A stretch of 34,052 nt of DNA from Thermoplasmata archaeon (GTDB lineage: Archaea; Thermoplasmatota; Thermoplasmata; Thermoplasmatales; Thermoplasmataceae), in NCBI GenBank assembly GCA_021846395.1, contig JAJZXB010000015.1, forward strand, positions 1-34,052, written 5' to 3'. The translations under genes were made by a program, and so were the position numbers. The notes beneath the pieces were generated by a model. It saw nothing but the letters and a program-made list of their open reading frames with translations. It made no database searches and was not told the origin of the DNA. This document shows, in pieces, positions 9,331 to 17,070 of this stretch (position 1 is its first letter; every line of letters starts with the position of its first letter).

Positions 9331-9715
9331 TATTTTTTAAAAACCATCATTTTAATCTTAAATTTTAAAATTATGCCACGGTATACACATTTTTTATAGG
9401 AGTTCAAGGAAGTAATTCCCATTCTCCATAGATGATATTAATTGTGGGGAGAATCTCCATTAGAGATGGTTGTGTAATCAATTAACTATACTGATATGAT
9501 CAGCAAAGATGAAAACTATCATTCCGAGGGGCACCTATTGTATGGTTACCTGCATCATAAACCTGAGAAATACAGAAAATTCATGTCTATGTACATAAGA
9601 ATCCCGCAGCTTTGATGCGAAGTCACTCACTTTATTAGTAATCCATTAGCACAAATTAAAATATCGAATTAGGTAATAATAAATATAACTAAATACTATA
9701 AACTGTTATATTTTC
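9331..9715. other. Intergenic region with one short frame
   Basis: No recognisable gene. A 39-codon plus-strand frame from ATG 9496 to TGA 9613-9615 begins MISKDENYHSEGHLL and contains YGYLHHKPEKYRKF; it has no ribosome site and I do not recognise it, so it may be a gene scrap. There is a small inverted repeat ATTCTCC/GGAGAAT around 9420-9455. AT-rich sequence from 9660 leads into the MFS gene. Confidence 0.4.
9681..9688 (+). promoter_or_regulatory. Putative TATA box for the MFS transporter gene
   Basis: AAATATAA lies 28-35 bases before the ATG at 9716, and no Shine-Dalgarno site is present, as expected for a leaderless archaeal transcript. Confidence 0.4.
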
Positions 9716-11101
9716 ATGAACGGTAATGGTACTGGTTCAAGTTATGAAAAAAAATCCATAATTGCAAGAATGCAACGAATAGACGAATGGCCACTTCCAA
9801 AGTCCTTTTTAGCAATAATAGCACTTGGGTATTTTTTTACATTCTACGATGTTACTGATATAGGCTTTGCAATGCCTGCCATTGCACCCCAATTTAACTT
9901 AGTGGGATCGGAGATTTTATTTCTGGCCTTATCAATAGGGCTTATAGGATATGTATTTGGTTCGTTTATCATAGGGGGTTTATCGGACAGGTATGGACGA
10001 TATCCAATGCTAATTATTACCATGGCATTGATGGCTCTTGGGTCATTTGGAGATGCAGCATCAGTGAACCTTGATATGCTCGTCATATTTAGATTCATCA
10101 CCGGTCTTGGATTGGGTGCAGATTTGAACCTTATTCCTGCGTATATAGGTGAATTTGCACCAGCTGAAAGGAGAGGGCACCTTGCACAGATAACATTCTT
10201 CCTGGGCATACTGGGGCAGGCAGTGACGCCATTCGTTGCCCTGGCACTTGTACCGCCCTTTTACTATGGGTGGAGAGTGCTGTTTTTCATAGGAGGGTTA
10301 ATCGCTGTAATAGCAGTTATATTGAGAACTGAACTTCCAAGGTCCCCAAGATGGCTCGTTTCACACGGAAGAGTTAAGGAAGCCGACGGAGTTGTTTCCA
10401 AATTTGAGAAATATCTAAAAGATAAAGGGCTCTCCTTACGCAAAATAAAGGATGAAGATATAAATAAAATAAATTTAGAGGATGAAACTAGCCGGATTCC
10501 CTTCAAATACCTATGGCAAAAACCATACAGATTGAGAATGCTTATATTTGGCCTGTGGTGGGGACTCTGGTACATTGGGAATTATGCCTTCCTTGGAGAT
10601 GCGGCAACCATTCTCTCCTCATCTGGTGTTTCCGTGGCAAGTTCTATCCTTTACATAGCCATAGGGGCGATAGGGTATCCAGTTGGAGCAATATCTTCCT
10701 GGTTTATATCAGATAAAATAGAAAGAAAAATTATTATATTTGGAGGCTCCATAATGTGGCTTATTGGTATGCTTATATTTGGGAGCAAATATAATGATAT
10801 AACCTTGATAATAGGAAGTTTCATAGCTTCCTATGCCCTTGCCTTCACTCTTGGAATTGCCTATCTGTATACCTCTGAAAGCTATCCAACAAGGGCAAGA
10901 ACATCTGGATTTGCAATGGGGGATGGACTTGGCCATATAGGAGGAGCCATAGGGGCACTTCTACTGCCTGTCTGGGTGACAGAAATTGGATTTTTCGGAG
11001 GATTTGCCTTTATTGGGTTTACCACACTAATAGCCGGAATAATACTTGTTGTTTGGGGTTCCATGGCCACAGGAAAGCAGCTGGAATCAATTTCGGCATA
11101 G
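9716..11101 (+). CDS. Major facilitator superfamily transporter (metabolite:H+ symporter/sugar porter type)
   Basis: A 461-residue membrane protein with twelve hydrophobic segments and clear MFS signatures. GGLSDRYGRYP (loop 2-3 motif) lies near residues 89-99, the RFITGLGLGADLNLIP helix follows, LPRSPRWLVSHGR precedes the long central loop, and ESYPTRARTSGFAMG lies in the second half. These match the metabolite:H+ symporter/sugar porter branch, whose members take up sugars, aromatic acids or dicarboxylates. The substrate cannot be read from the sequence. The neighbours are enzymes of acyl-CoA metabolism (dead acyl-CoA dehydrogenase; hydratase, lyase and CoA-transferase operon), so an organic acid is an attractive guess. 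At the growth pH of these acidophiles proton symport is expected to be strongly driven. The start at 9716 follows a TATA-like box. Confidence 0.9.
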   Translation: MNGNGTGSSYEKKSIIARMQRIDEWPLPKSFLAIIALGYFFTFYDVTDIGFAMPAIAPQFNLVGSEILFLALSIGLIGYVFGSFIIGGLSDRYGRYPMLIITMALMALGSFGDAASVNLDMLVIFRFITGLGLGADLNLIPAYIGEFAPAERRGHLAQITFFLGILGQAVTPFVALALVPPFYYGWRVLFFIGGLIAVIAVILRTELPRSPRWLVSHGRVKEADGVVSKFEKYLKDKGLSLRKIKDEDINKINLEDETSRIPFKYLWQKPYRLRMLIFGLWWGLWYIGNYAFLGDAATILSSSGVSVASSILYIAIGAIGYPVGAISSWFISDKIERKIIIFGGSIMWLIGMLIFGSKYNDITLIIGSFIASYALAFTLGIAYLYTSESYPTRARTSGFAMGDGLGHIGGAIGALLLPVWVTEIGFFGGFAFIGFTTLIAGIILVVWGSMATGKQLESISA

Positions 11102-11144
11102 TGAGTTAAAAAATATTTATATATTTTTATTATTATTTTTTTGC

Positions 11145-12153
11145 ATGGCCATAGAATATCCAGGAAATGTTAATGAAAATGATGAACTTTTAATTAAAAT
11201 AGTAGGGGAAATAACACGGAATTTTGGGAAAAATTACTGGAAAAAGTTTGAAGAAAGGCATTTATATCCAAATGATTTTGTCAGGGGAGTTCACAAAACA
11301 GGATTTATTTAAAATACCAATACCTGAAAAATATGGTGGAGGAGGTCTTGGGATAAAAGAGGGATCACTAATTCTTGAGGAGATCAATGTATCCGGTGGC
11401 AATTCCCAACCTTTCCACGGACAGTATTACATGACATGGTTTCTGTCAAAATTTGCAAGTGAGAAACAAAAAAATGCTTTGTTCCCTGATCTTGGAAGTG
11501 GAAAAATTAGAATGCAGAGTATGGGGCTTACCGAACCTGATGCTGGATCAAACACTCCAATTGTCAATACATTTGCCACAAAATCAAATGGCAAATATAT
11601 AGAACGGTTAGAAAATATTCACATCCAGGATTGAGGAACCATGCTGGGTTTTGATTGTGACCAGAACAAAAAAATATGAGAAGGTTTCAAAGAAAACAGA
11701 CGGAATTAGCCTTTTTTTGTTGGGTCCTGAGGAAAAGAAACAGATTGAGTTTACAAGGATTAAAACAATGTTCAATAGCCAGACATATCAGGTATTTTTA
11801 AGGGATGTCCAAGTTCCAGCAGAAAATATTATCGGAAGGGAAAATGAGGGGTTTTCATATTTAATGCACGTTCTCAATCCCGAGAGGATTTTGATAGCAT
11901 CTGAAAGCATAGGAGATATGAGATGGTTTATTGAAAAGTCATCAGAATATGCGTCAAGCAGAATAGTATTCAGCAGGCCAATAGGCCAGAATCAGGGAAT
12001 TCAGTTCCTATTGCTGACATATATGCAAAAATGCTCTCAGTGGCATCATTGAGATGGGATGCAACCACCATGTACGATAATGGAGGAGATATAAAGAAAA
12101 TTGTACTTTCATATATGTGCCACAATGTTTTGAACATGCCAAAATCCTACTGA
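11145..12153 (+). pseudogene. Acyl-CoA dehydrogenase, frameshifted and truncated at the 3' end
   Basis: Three overlapping frames give consecutive parts of an acyl-CoA dehydrogenase. ATG 11145 opens MAIEYPGNVNENDELL to stop 11310-11312. The next frame carries KIPIPEKYGGGGLGIKEG, SGGNSQPFHGQYY and the signature LTEPDAGSNTP (about 11530-11570). After about 11600 the reading must shift, through an in-frame TAG (NG*KIFTSRIEEPCW), to LIVTRTKKYEKVSKKTDGIS and GRENEGFSYLMHVLNPER. A last shift near 12000 gives PIADIYAKMLSVASLRWDAT, ending at TGA 12151-12153. Intact enzymes are about 380-400 residues; about 50-60 C-terminal residues are gone and the end collides with the stop of the opposite CoA-transferase gene (7-base overlap). 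It once oxidised an acyl-CoA with an FAD cofactor. A TATA-like ATATTTATATA at 11113-11123 still precedes it. Confidence 0.9.
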
Positions 12154-13559
12154 TTTTCAAACCATTCAGCTGCAAGATGAATATCATACGGAATGTGTTT
12201 ATTTTTGCATCCGTTAAGGTATTTTATCAGGGAATCCCTGTAAGGAGGACTGGCACAGTTGTTTATGATTTCAATCGCCTTCTCCCGCGGATCCTTCCAT
12301 CTGAGATCTGCTATTCCATTTTCAGTAACTATAAAATCTACCATCTGCTTTGGTATATCAACATTTGAAAGCAAGGGCACTATCTTGGATGTTCTCGAAT
12401 CTCTGGAAAGCGAAGTCAGGGCAACTATAACATACTTTCCTGAAGAGGCAAAATCACCAGAGCCACCAACACCGTTGTAGATATTTCCATTTATATGGGA
12501 AACATTTACGGATCCATATATGTCGGCTTCAAGTGCCTGCTGGATAACTATTGCATTCAATCTTCCTATAATTTCCTGGTTGTTTGTTATGTAATTTGGT
12601 CTCAAAACCAGCGAGTTAATGTAATCAGCATATGAATTTAGAAATTTTGCTGTGTATTTTTCATCTCCAGGGAGTGTGTATAAAGCTGAAGCACTTATTT
12701 TGTCTATCTTGTCCCCTATCTTTTCGATCCATTTTGATGGGGCAATTTCGCACCATATCTTCAAATTATCATATGGTGATGCATCTATAAGGGATGTGGC
12801 AATTGATCCTGCACCCACCTGCAATGGCTCCACATTTTTAAATGCAATGAATTCTGTAAGAATTTTCCAGATATTGTTTGAAATTATGTCAATATTTTTT
12901 GGGGGTCTTCCATAGGAACTTCCGGATTCTTCTTTCCTATCCGTAAAAATTATGCCCTTTATTTTGTCTTTTTTAATTTTTAAGTACCGGCTTCCTGGCC
13001 TGTCATAAACATGTTTTATACCTGCCGTTTTTCTGCTTTTTAGTGGTATAATATCATGAAGACCATCCAGATCGGGCTTGTCTGTATTTATTTCTATCAA
13101 AATATTTTTTGCCGCATATTCAAGAGCAGGAACAGCATCAATGGAAAGTGACGGCACAATCCCATTTTCACCTATGGCTGTTGCCTCAAAAATTAAAAAG
13201 TCTATTTTATTTCTCATTTCATATCCCATGAGCCGTGAATACCTGGAAACAAAATAATCCATCATCATGGTTTTCCCGTTGTTTACAGATAATCTGCTTT
13301 TATTTCCGCTTAAATAATAGAACCTCCTTTTTATTTCCAGTTTGGACATTTCATCCTCAAATGTATCAGTTGTTCCACCACCAGTATATAGAGTGATATT
13401 TTTACCCTTTGCATTTATTGAAAGTTCTGAAGGGATCTCCTTGGGAATGGACTGTCCACCCATGCCACCAAAGGCTATTGAGTTTGCATTCGTAAGCATT
13501 CTTGCAGCTTCATCCACGCTGATGACTTTTTCCCTAAAGGATCCAGTTATTCTTTCCAT
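12147..13559 (-). CDS. Acetyl-CoA hydrolase/transferase family (family I) CoA-transferase
   Basis: A 470-residue enzyme of the Ach1/Cat1 family, which moves CoA between organic acids, usually from succinyl-CoA or acetyl-CoA. The expected glutamyl nucleophile is Glu271 in LKIWCEIAP, after LQVGAGSIATSLI (residues 246-258). The conserved C-terminal stretches GVGGSGDFASSGK (363-375) and VTENGIADLRWKDPREKA (411-428) are present. The gene is third in a minus-strand operon after the MaoC-like and CitE-like genes; 17 bases separate it from the CitE stop, with GGTG as a weak ribosome site. With those two partners the natural role is activation of a C5 dicarboxylate (itaconate or mesaconate) to its CoA ester, as in the bacterial rip/ict-ich-ccl systems, where the CoA-transferase is also of this family. 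Substrate is inferred. Acetate or succinate CoA transfer remains possible. Confidence 0.88.
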   Translation of the reverse strand: MERITGSFREKVISVDEAARMLTNANSIAFGGMGGQSIPKEIPSELSINAKGKNITLYTGGGTTDTFEDEMSKLEIKRRFYYLSGNKSRLSVNNGKTMMMDYFVSRYSRLMGYEMRNKIDFLIFEATAIGENGIVPSLSIDAVPALEYAAKNILIEINTDKPDLDGLHDIIPLKSRKTAGIKHVYDRPGSRYLKIKKDKIKGIIFTDRKEESGSSYGRPPKNIDIISNNIWKILTEFIAFKNVEPLQVGAGSIATSLIDASPYDNLKIWCEIAPSKWIEKIGDKIDKISASALYTLPGDEKYTAKFLNSYADYINSLVLRPNYITNNQEIIGRLNAIVIQQALEADIYGSVNVSHINGNIYNGVGGSGDFASSGKYVIVALTSLSRDSRTSKIVPLLSNVDIPKQMVDFIVTENGIADLRWKDPREKAIEIINNCASPPYRDSLIKYLNGCKNKHIPYDIHLAAEWFENQ

Positions 13560-13576
13560 TAATACACACCCATTGT

Positions 13577-14392
13577 TTACGGATTTTCACCACTATTCTT
13601 AATTATGCTTTCCGCCATTCTTATATGCACCGAGTCAACCAACTGCCCATCGACGTTTAGAGCACCTTTTCCCATTGAGGATGATTCCCTGTATGCCCTT
13701 ATTATTTTTTTGGCCCATTCAATCTCCTCTCTGGTCGGTGAAAAAATCTGGTTGGCAATTGCAACTTGCGATGGATGTATGACCTGCTTCCCCTCATACC
13801 CAAGAGACTTCGCTTCCCTGCACTCCTCGGCAAAGCCATCAGAATTGTTGAGGTCAAAGTAAACTTTGTCCATAGCTTTAACACCAAAGGATCTTGAGGA
13901 AATGGCAACTTTGGTTTTCAGATACAGGTTTGATGAATAACCCTGAATATTGCCGCCTGCCGAAAATGATAGATCGCCTGCCGCCCATGAAACCATTTCA
14001 ATGCCCTCCTGGGATATTACATCATCCAGCTTATTCATGCCCCTTGCTGTTTCAATCAGGGCTATTACTGGTATGCCAAGATGTCTGTAGATATGGCTCA
14101 GCCCCAATTCTGATTTTGGAACCACAAGATAATCCGGCTTTTTTTCTGCCCTGTCAATGGCTATAATATCATGGTAGAAATATCCCGTATCCATGGCGTT
14201 TATTCTTATGGCTATTTTTTTCCTTGCCGTACTATTTTGAATAAATTCTAGAATAAACTCACGTGCAGAATCTTTTTCACTGTCAGGAACTGAGTCTTCA
14301 AGATCAAATATAATCATGTCTTCATCCATGTCAGAACTTTTGTTCACCATTTTTTTATTGTTAGAAGGCACATATAGTTGGGATCTTATCAT
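13577..14392 (-). CDS. CitE/HpcH-family acyl-CoA lyase (citramalyl- or malyl-CoA lyase-like)
   Basis: A TIM-barrel C-C lyase of 271 residues from the ATG at 14392. Family marks are MIRSQLYVPSNN at the N-terminus, IIFDLEDSV (residues 27-35), RIN (Arg63), LIETARG with the metal ligand Glu114, WAAGDLS with the second acidic ligand Asp140, GKQVIHPSQ (201-209), and the tail VDGQLVDSVH. Enzymes of this kind split (S)-citramalyl-CoA to acetyl-CoA and pyruvate, or malyl-CoA to acetyl-CoA and glyoxylate. A start at 14404 (MVIIMIRS) is possible, but 14392 aligns with the family and has GGTGAT five bases upstream, placed over the stop of the preceding hydratase gene; this points to translational coupling. 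It is not a classical citrate lyase subunit, because no CitF or acyl carrier CitD is present. Confidence 0.9.
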   Translation of the reverse strand: MIRSQLYVPSNNKKMVNKSSDMDEDMIIFDLEDSVPDSEKDSAREFILEFIQNSTARKKIAIRINAMDTGYFYHDIIAIDRAEKKPDYLVVPKSELGLSHIYRHLGIPVIALIETARGMNKLDDVISQEGIEMVSWAAGDLSFSAGGNIQGYSSNLYLKTKVAISSRSFGVKAMDKVYFDLNNSDGFAEECREAKSLGYEGKQVIHPSQVAIANQIFSPTREEIEWAKKIIRAYRESSSMGKGALNVDGQLVDSVHIRMAESIIKNSGENP

Positions 14393-14397
14393 TATTA

Positions 14398-14865
14398 TCA
14401 CCATTTTTTATTTTTAACAGGAATCATAAAGGTTCTTACCATTTCCATAACCTCTTCAGATTTCTGGTTTAATCCTGTTGTCTTAATTTTCACAACCCCA
14501 AATCCTTCATGTGTTTTTGATTCTCTCTTATCTAAAACCTCAACCTTGGCATATAATGTATCCCCAGAAAATACAGGCGCCTTGAATTTTACATTTTCTA
14601 TTCCAAGCATGAAGCCATTTTTGCTTGTATATTCAACAGATAAGCCCACCACAATTGCCATGGTAAACATGCCATTCACAACAAGCCTTCCATTGAATGG
14701 ATTCCCGGAATAATTTTTCTGAGTGTAATCACTATTGAAATGAATTTGATTGTTATTGTTTGTCAGAAGTGTGAACCATATATTATCATTGTCCGTTATG
14801 GTTCTTCCAATTTCGCTTAAATATACGCCTCCAATTTTTATATCTTCATAGTAAACATCATTCAT
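14398..14865 (-). CDS. MaoC-like hydratase (mesaconyl-/itaconyl-CoA hydratase candidate)
   Basis: Hot-dog-fold hydratase of 155 residues. The MaoC signature appears as WFTLLTNNNNQIHFNSDY (about residues 30-47). The usual catalytic Asp of GDxNPIH is Asn here, while the His is kept. From memory, mesaconyl-CoA hydratase-like proteins also have WFTLLT followed by Asn in place of Asp, which would favour a C4/C5-dicarboxylyl-CoA substrate over plain enoyl-CoA; this needs an alignment. FMLGIENVKFKAPVFSGDTL is the typical second half. It is the first gene of the operon hydratase-lyase-CoA-transferase, with a TATA box about 22-29 bases before its ATG. Its TGA stop lies 5 bases before the ATG of the lyase gene. 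The likely reaction is hydration of itaconyl-CoA or mesaconyl-CoA to citramalyl-CoA, or of a similar substrate. Confidence 0.85.
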   Translation of the reverse strand: MNDVYYEDIKIGGVYLSEIGRTITDNDNIWFTLLTNNNNQIHFNSDYTQKNYSGNPFNGRLVVNGMFTMAIVVGLSVEYTSKNGFMLGIENVKFKAPVFSGDTLYAKVEVLDKRESKTHEGFGVVKIKTTGLNQKSEEVMEMVRTFMIPVKNKKW

Positions 14866-14886
14866 TAAAGTCGTAATTCTTGTATC

Positions 14887-14894
14887 TATTTAAA
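14887..14894 (-). promoter_or_regulatory. Putative TATA box of the hydratase-lyase-CoA-transferase operon
   Basis: On the minus strand TTTAAATA lies 22-29 bases before the ATG at 14865, with no ribosome site in between. This fits a leaderless first gene followed by coupled downstream genes. Confidence 0.45.
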
Positions 14895-15085
14895 TTTGAC
14901 TTTAATTTCAAAACTTAAACATTCACGCTCTCTGTTTTATTATGGCACAATAAAAGTTTTTTTTACATTAATCCAAAAAAATACAATTCACAAAAATGTC
15001 AATTAGGGCATACAATTTATAATAAAATTTCAGGTTTTGCAGCTGTTAATAAAATAATATGGCGGTAATGTTATTTAAAAAATTT

Positions 15086-15226
15086 TTATTTTTTCGAACC
15101 GCCAGCTGAAAGCAATTTTTCAGGAAATTCAAGGCCACGAGTTTCAGGAATTAAAAAGATCAGAGGAATTATTATTATAAAACCAATTATTGTGTATGCA
15201 ATCGAATGAATAATTAACTGGCATAA
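15086..15226 (-). pseudogene. C-terminal remnant of an MFS (sugar porter-like) transporter
   Basis: A minus-strand frame of about 46 codons, with stop at 15086-15088, encodes a last transmembrane helix (YTIIGFIIIIPLIFL) followed by IPETRGLEFPEKLLS and GGSKK. The PETRG(L/K)xxE pattern directly after the twelfth helix is a hallmark of MFS sugar-porter-type proteins. The frame is closed upstream by TAA (15227-15229), and no earlier part of the gene is recognisable. It points the same way as, and lies upstream of, the hydratase operon. The rest of the gap 14866-15342 shows the operon promoter and nothing else I can identify. Confidence 0.65.
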
Positions 15227-15342
15227 TTATTCAATACATTTTTATGTGGTTCATTCTTCATACAGTTGTGCCCACTTCAAGAAAGAAAGCGAAGGCACAA
15301 TAAATAGAAAATATCACGTGATTCAAAGTCACTGGTGATAAC

Positions 15343-16329
15343 CTATGGCCGCAGGTGGTTTCTAATCCATTCAATTCTGTTGGAGATTGCACGTTTTGTA
15401 ACACTCGCCTCAGGTGCCTGTGAATGCCAGCTATGAAACGTGCCCGGATATACATGTAGTTCCACCGGCACATTATCTGCCATCATCCTTGATGCATAAT
15501 CTATATCTTCATCCCTGAAAACTTCCATCCCTCCAACTTCGATATACGATGGAGGCAAATTTCCAAGGTATTTTGCACGTGATGGGGCAGCATATTGCGA
15601 AACATCTGAAGTTCCTGCCAGATCGCCAAGCAGGGCATGCCATCCAAGCAAATTCATCTCTCTTGGCCAGGAAGGCCACGCTCCTGAGCATAATAGGCTG
15701 GAGGATGTAATGTTTCTGTCATCTAACATTGGGGCTATAAGAGCCTGAAATAGTATTCTGGGTCCACCTGAATCCCTTGATTTGATTGCAATGGATGCAG
15801 CAAGTCCACCCCCCGCGCTTTCACCCATAAGCCCTATTCTGGATGAATCTATATTGAGATCCTTTACATGGTCCGATATCCACTTCAGGCCGTCATAGCA
15901 ATCCTCCATGCCGGCAGGATAGGGGTATTCTGGTGCAAGCCTGTAATCCACATCCACAACTATAGCCTGAAACATGTTTGATAATTTTGATAGCTCTTCC
16001 ATTTCATTATCTATATCCCCGGAGATCATTCCCCCACCATGAATTTGATAAATGCATGGCAATGGACTGTGTTGTAACCGTGGCCTATAAATCAACAATC
16101 TTATGAAACCATCACCATTACTTCGTGGAATCATTATCTGTTCATGCATTACTGTTTGCTTAATATATCCATCTGGGTGGTCATACTCTCTAAGGACATT
16201 CTTCAAACAAAATACCTTTGAGTTTATATCTTTATAGTTATCAATTAAATCAAGAATTCTTTTGGTATCTTTGCTCCCCTCTTCAACCGCTTTTCTCAGT
16301 TCCGGATCAAAATCTTCATTTTTATACAT
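15343..16329 (-). CDS. Alpha/beta-hydrolase, hormone-sensitive-lipase family carboxylesterase
   Basis: From the start at 16329 the protein has 328 residues, the normal size for archaeal HSL-type esterases. It shows the oxyanion motif HGGG (residues 97-100), the nucleophile elbow GESAGG (Ser171), an acidic residue in EVFRDED (Asp273) and the catalytic His in GTFHSWH (299 or 302). VDYRLAPEYPYPA is another family mark. The frame is open up to 16425, but the extra 32 residues are unlike the family. The ATG at 16329 has GGTGAGG about 8 bases upstream, so it is preferred. It should hydrolyse short-chain esters; no signal peptide is present, so it is probably cytosolic. It is monocistronic, and its stop lies close to the dead MFS scrap. 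Confidence 0.9.
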   Translation of the reverse strand: MYKNEDFDPELRKAVEEGSKDTKRILDLIDNYKDINSKVFCLKNVLREYDHPDGYIKQTVMHEQIMIPRSNGDGFIRLLIYRPRLQHSPLPCIYQIHGGGMISGDIDNEMEELSKLSNMFQAIVVDVDYRLAPEYPYPAGMEDCYDGLKWISDHVKDLNIDSSRIGLMGESAGGGLAASIAIKSRDSGGPRILFQALIAPMLDDRNITSSSLLCSGAWPSWPREMNLLGWHALLGDLAGTSDVSQYAAPSRAKYLGNLPPSYIEVGGMEVFRDEDIDYASRMMADNVPVELHVYPGTFHSWHSQAPEASVTKRAISNRIEWIRNHLRP

Positions 16330-17070
16330 GCTTTTATCCTCACCTGTTGTCATTTTAGTGGAAATATGATTCAGTTTTCCCGGAAAATCTGCATATACCA
16401 TCTTGCATCTGAGCAAAAAACGCAAATATGCCGGTTAAAAATATATATCCCACTCATCTGGGCATATGCTGGAACAGCAACATCCAGAGAACTTTTATTG
16501 TGATTTCATATAAAAATATATTCATTAATCAAGTTCTACAATGGCATGTTGAAATTTTTCAGGATAGTCCTAATTACTGAACCAGTGACTGGCCATCATC
16601 TTTGTATTAAATCCACAGTCAGTAATACTTATCGCAGATATCATAAATAACGATATTCAAACATAACTATCATGATGATATAACAGATAAAACTTTATAT
16701 GAAATGCGCTCAATAATGCATGCCTGTAAATAAATTTGCAACATTGAAAATATATAAAATATTCTGAATTTAGATAAATATCGGTATTTTATCAGAAAAA
16801 TTTTATTGTATTTCATCCTGTCCCACTCAAAATTTATATATTATGTAATTCTATTTTAATAATTTAATAAAAACAGACAAACAGTTAAAATATAAACACA
16901 CATTAAACATCTGTGATTCACCACCCAGTTATCCTATGGAATTGTGATTTAAAGCATTTACTGCATCCAAAATTGTAATAATTCTTGATTTTATAGATAT
17001 ACTACACATACTATATTTTTAAGTATCAATATTCAAGCAATATTTAAATAATAGAAGTTTATGAAAAGGC
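16330..17070. other. Long intergenic region between divergent genes
   Basis: About 740 AT-rich bases separate the minus-strand esterase from the plus-strand ABC operon, so both promoters lie here. I see no protein-like frame, tRNA or strong repeat. The length leaves room for a small RNA or regulator-binding sites of the sugar/peptide operon, but none can be supported from the sequence alone. Confidence 0.5.
17041..17050 (+). promoter_or_regulatory. Putative TATA box of the ABC transporter operon
   Basis: TATTTAAATA sits 21-30 bases before the ATG at 17071. Just upstream is AATATT-N5-AATATT (about 17029-17045), a small imperfect symmetry that overlaps the box and could serve an operator, though in such AT-rich DNA it may be chance. 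Confidence 0.45.

Noticed and set aside
9420-9455. Inverted repeat ATTCTCC/GGAGAAT considered as IS end, terminator or box C/D RNA
   Set aside because: Arms are only 7 bases, no T-run follows at the right place, and no paired C and D boxes with the correct spacing were seen.
9496-9615. 39-codon frame between ATPase and MFS genes
   Set aside because: Protein-like in places (YGYLHHKPEKYRKF) but too short and without a ribosome site or promoter; kept only as a note.
17029-17045. AATATT-N5-AATATT as a TrmB operator
   Set aside because: Pure A/T symmetry overlapping the TATA box; no matching site was found before the TrmB or GH1 genes, so it is likely chance.
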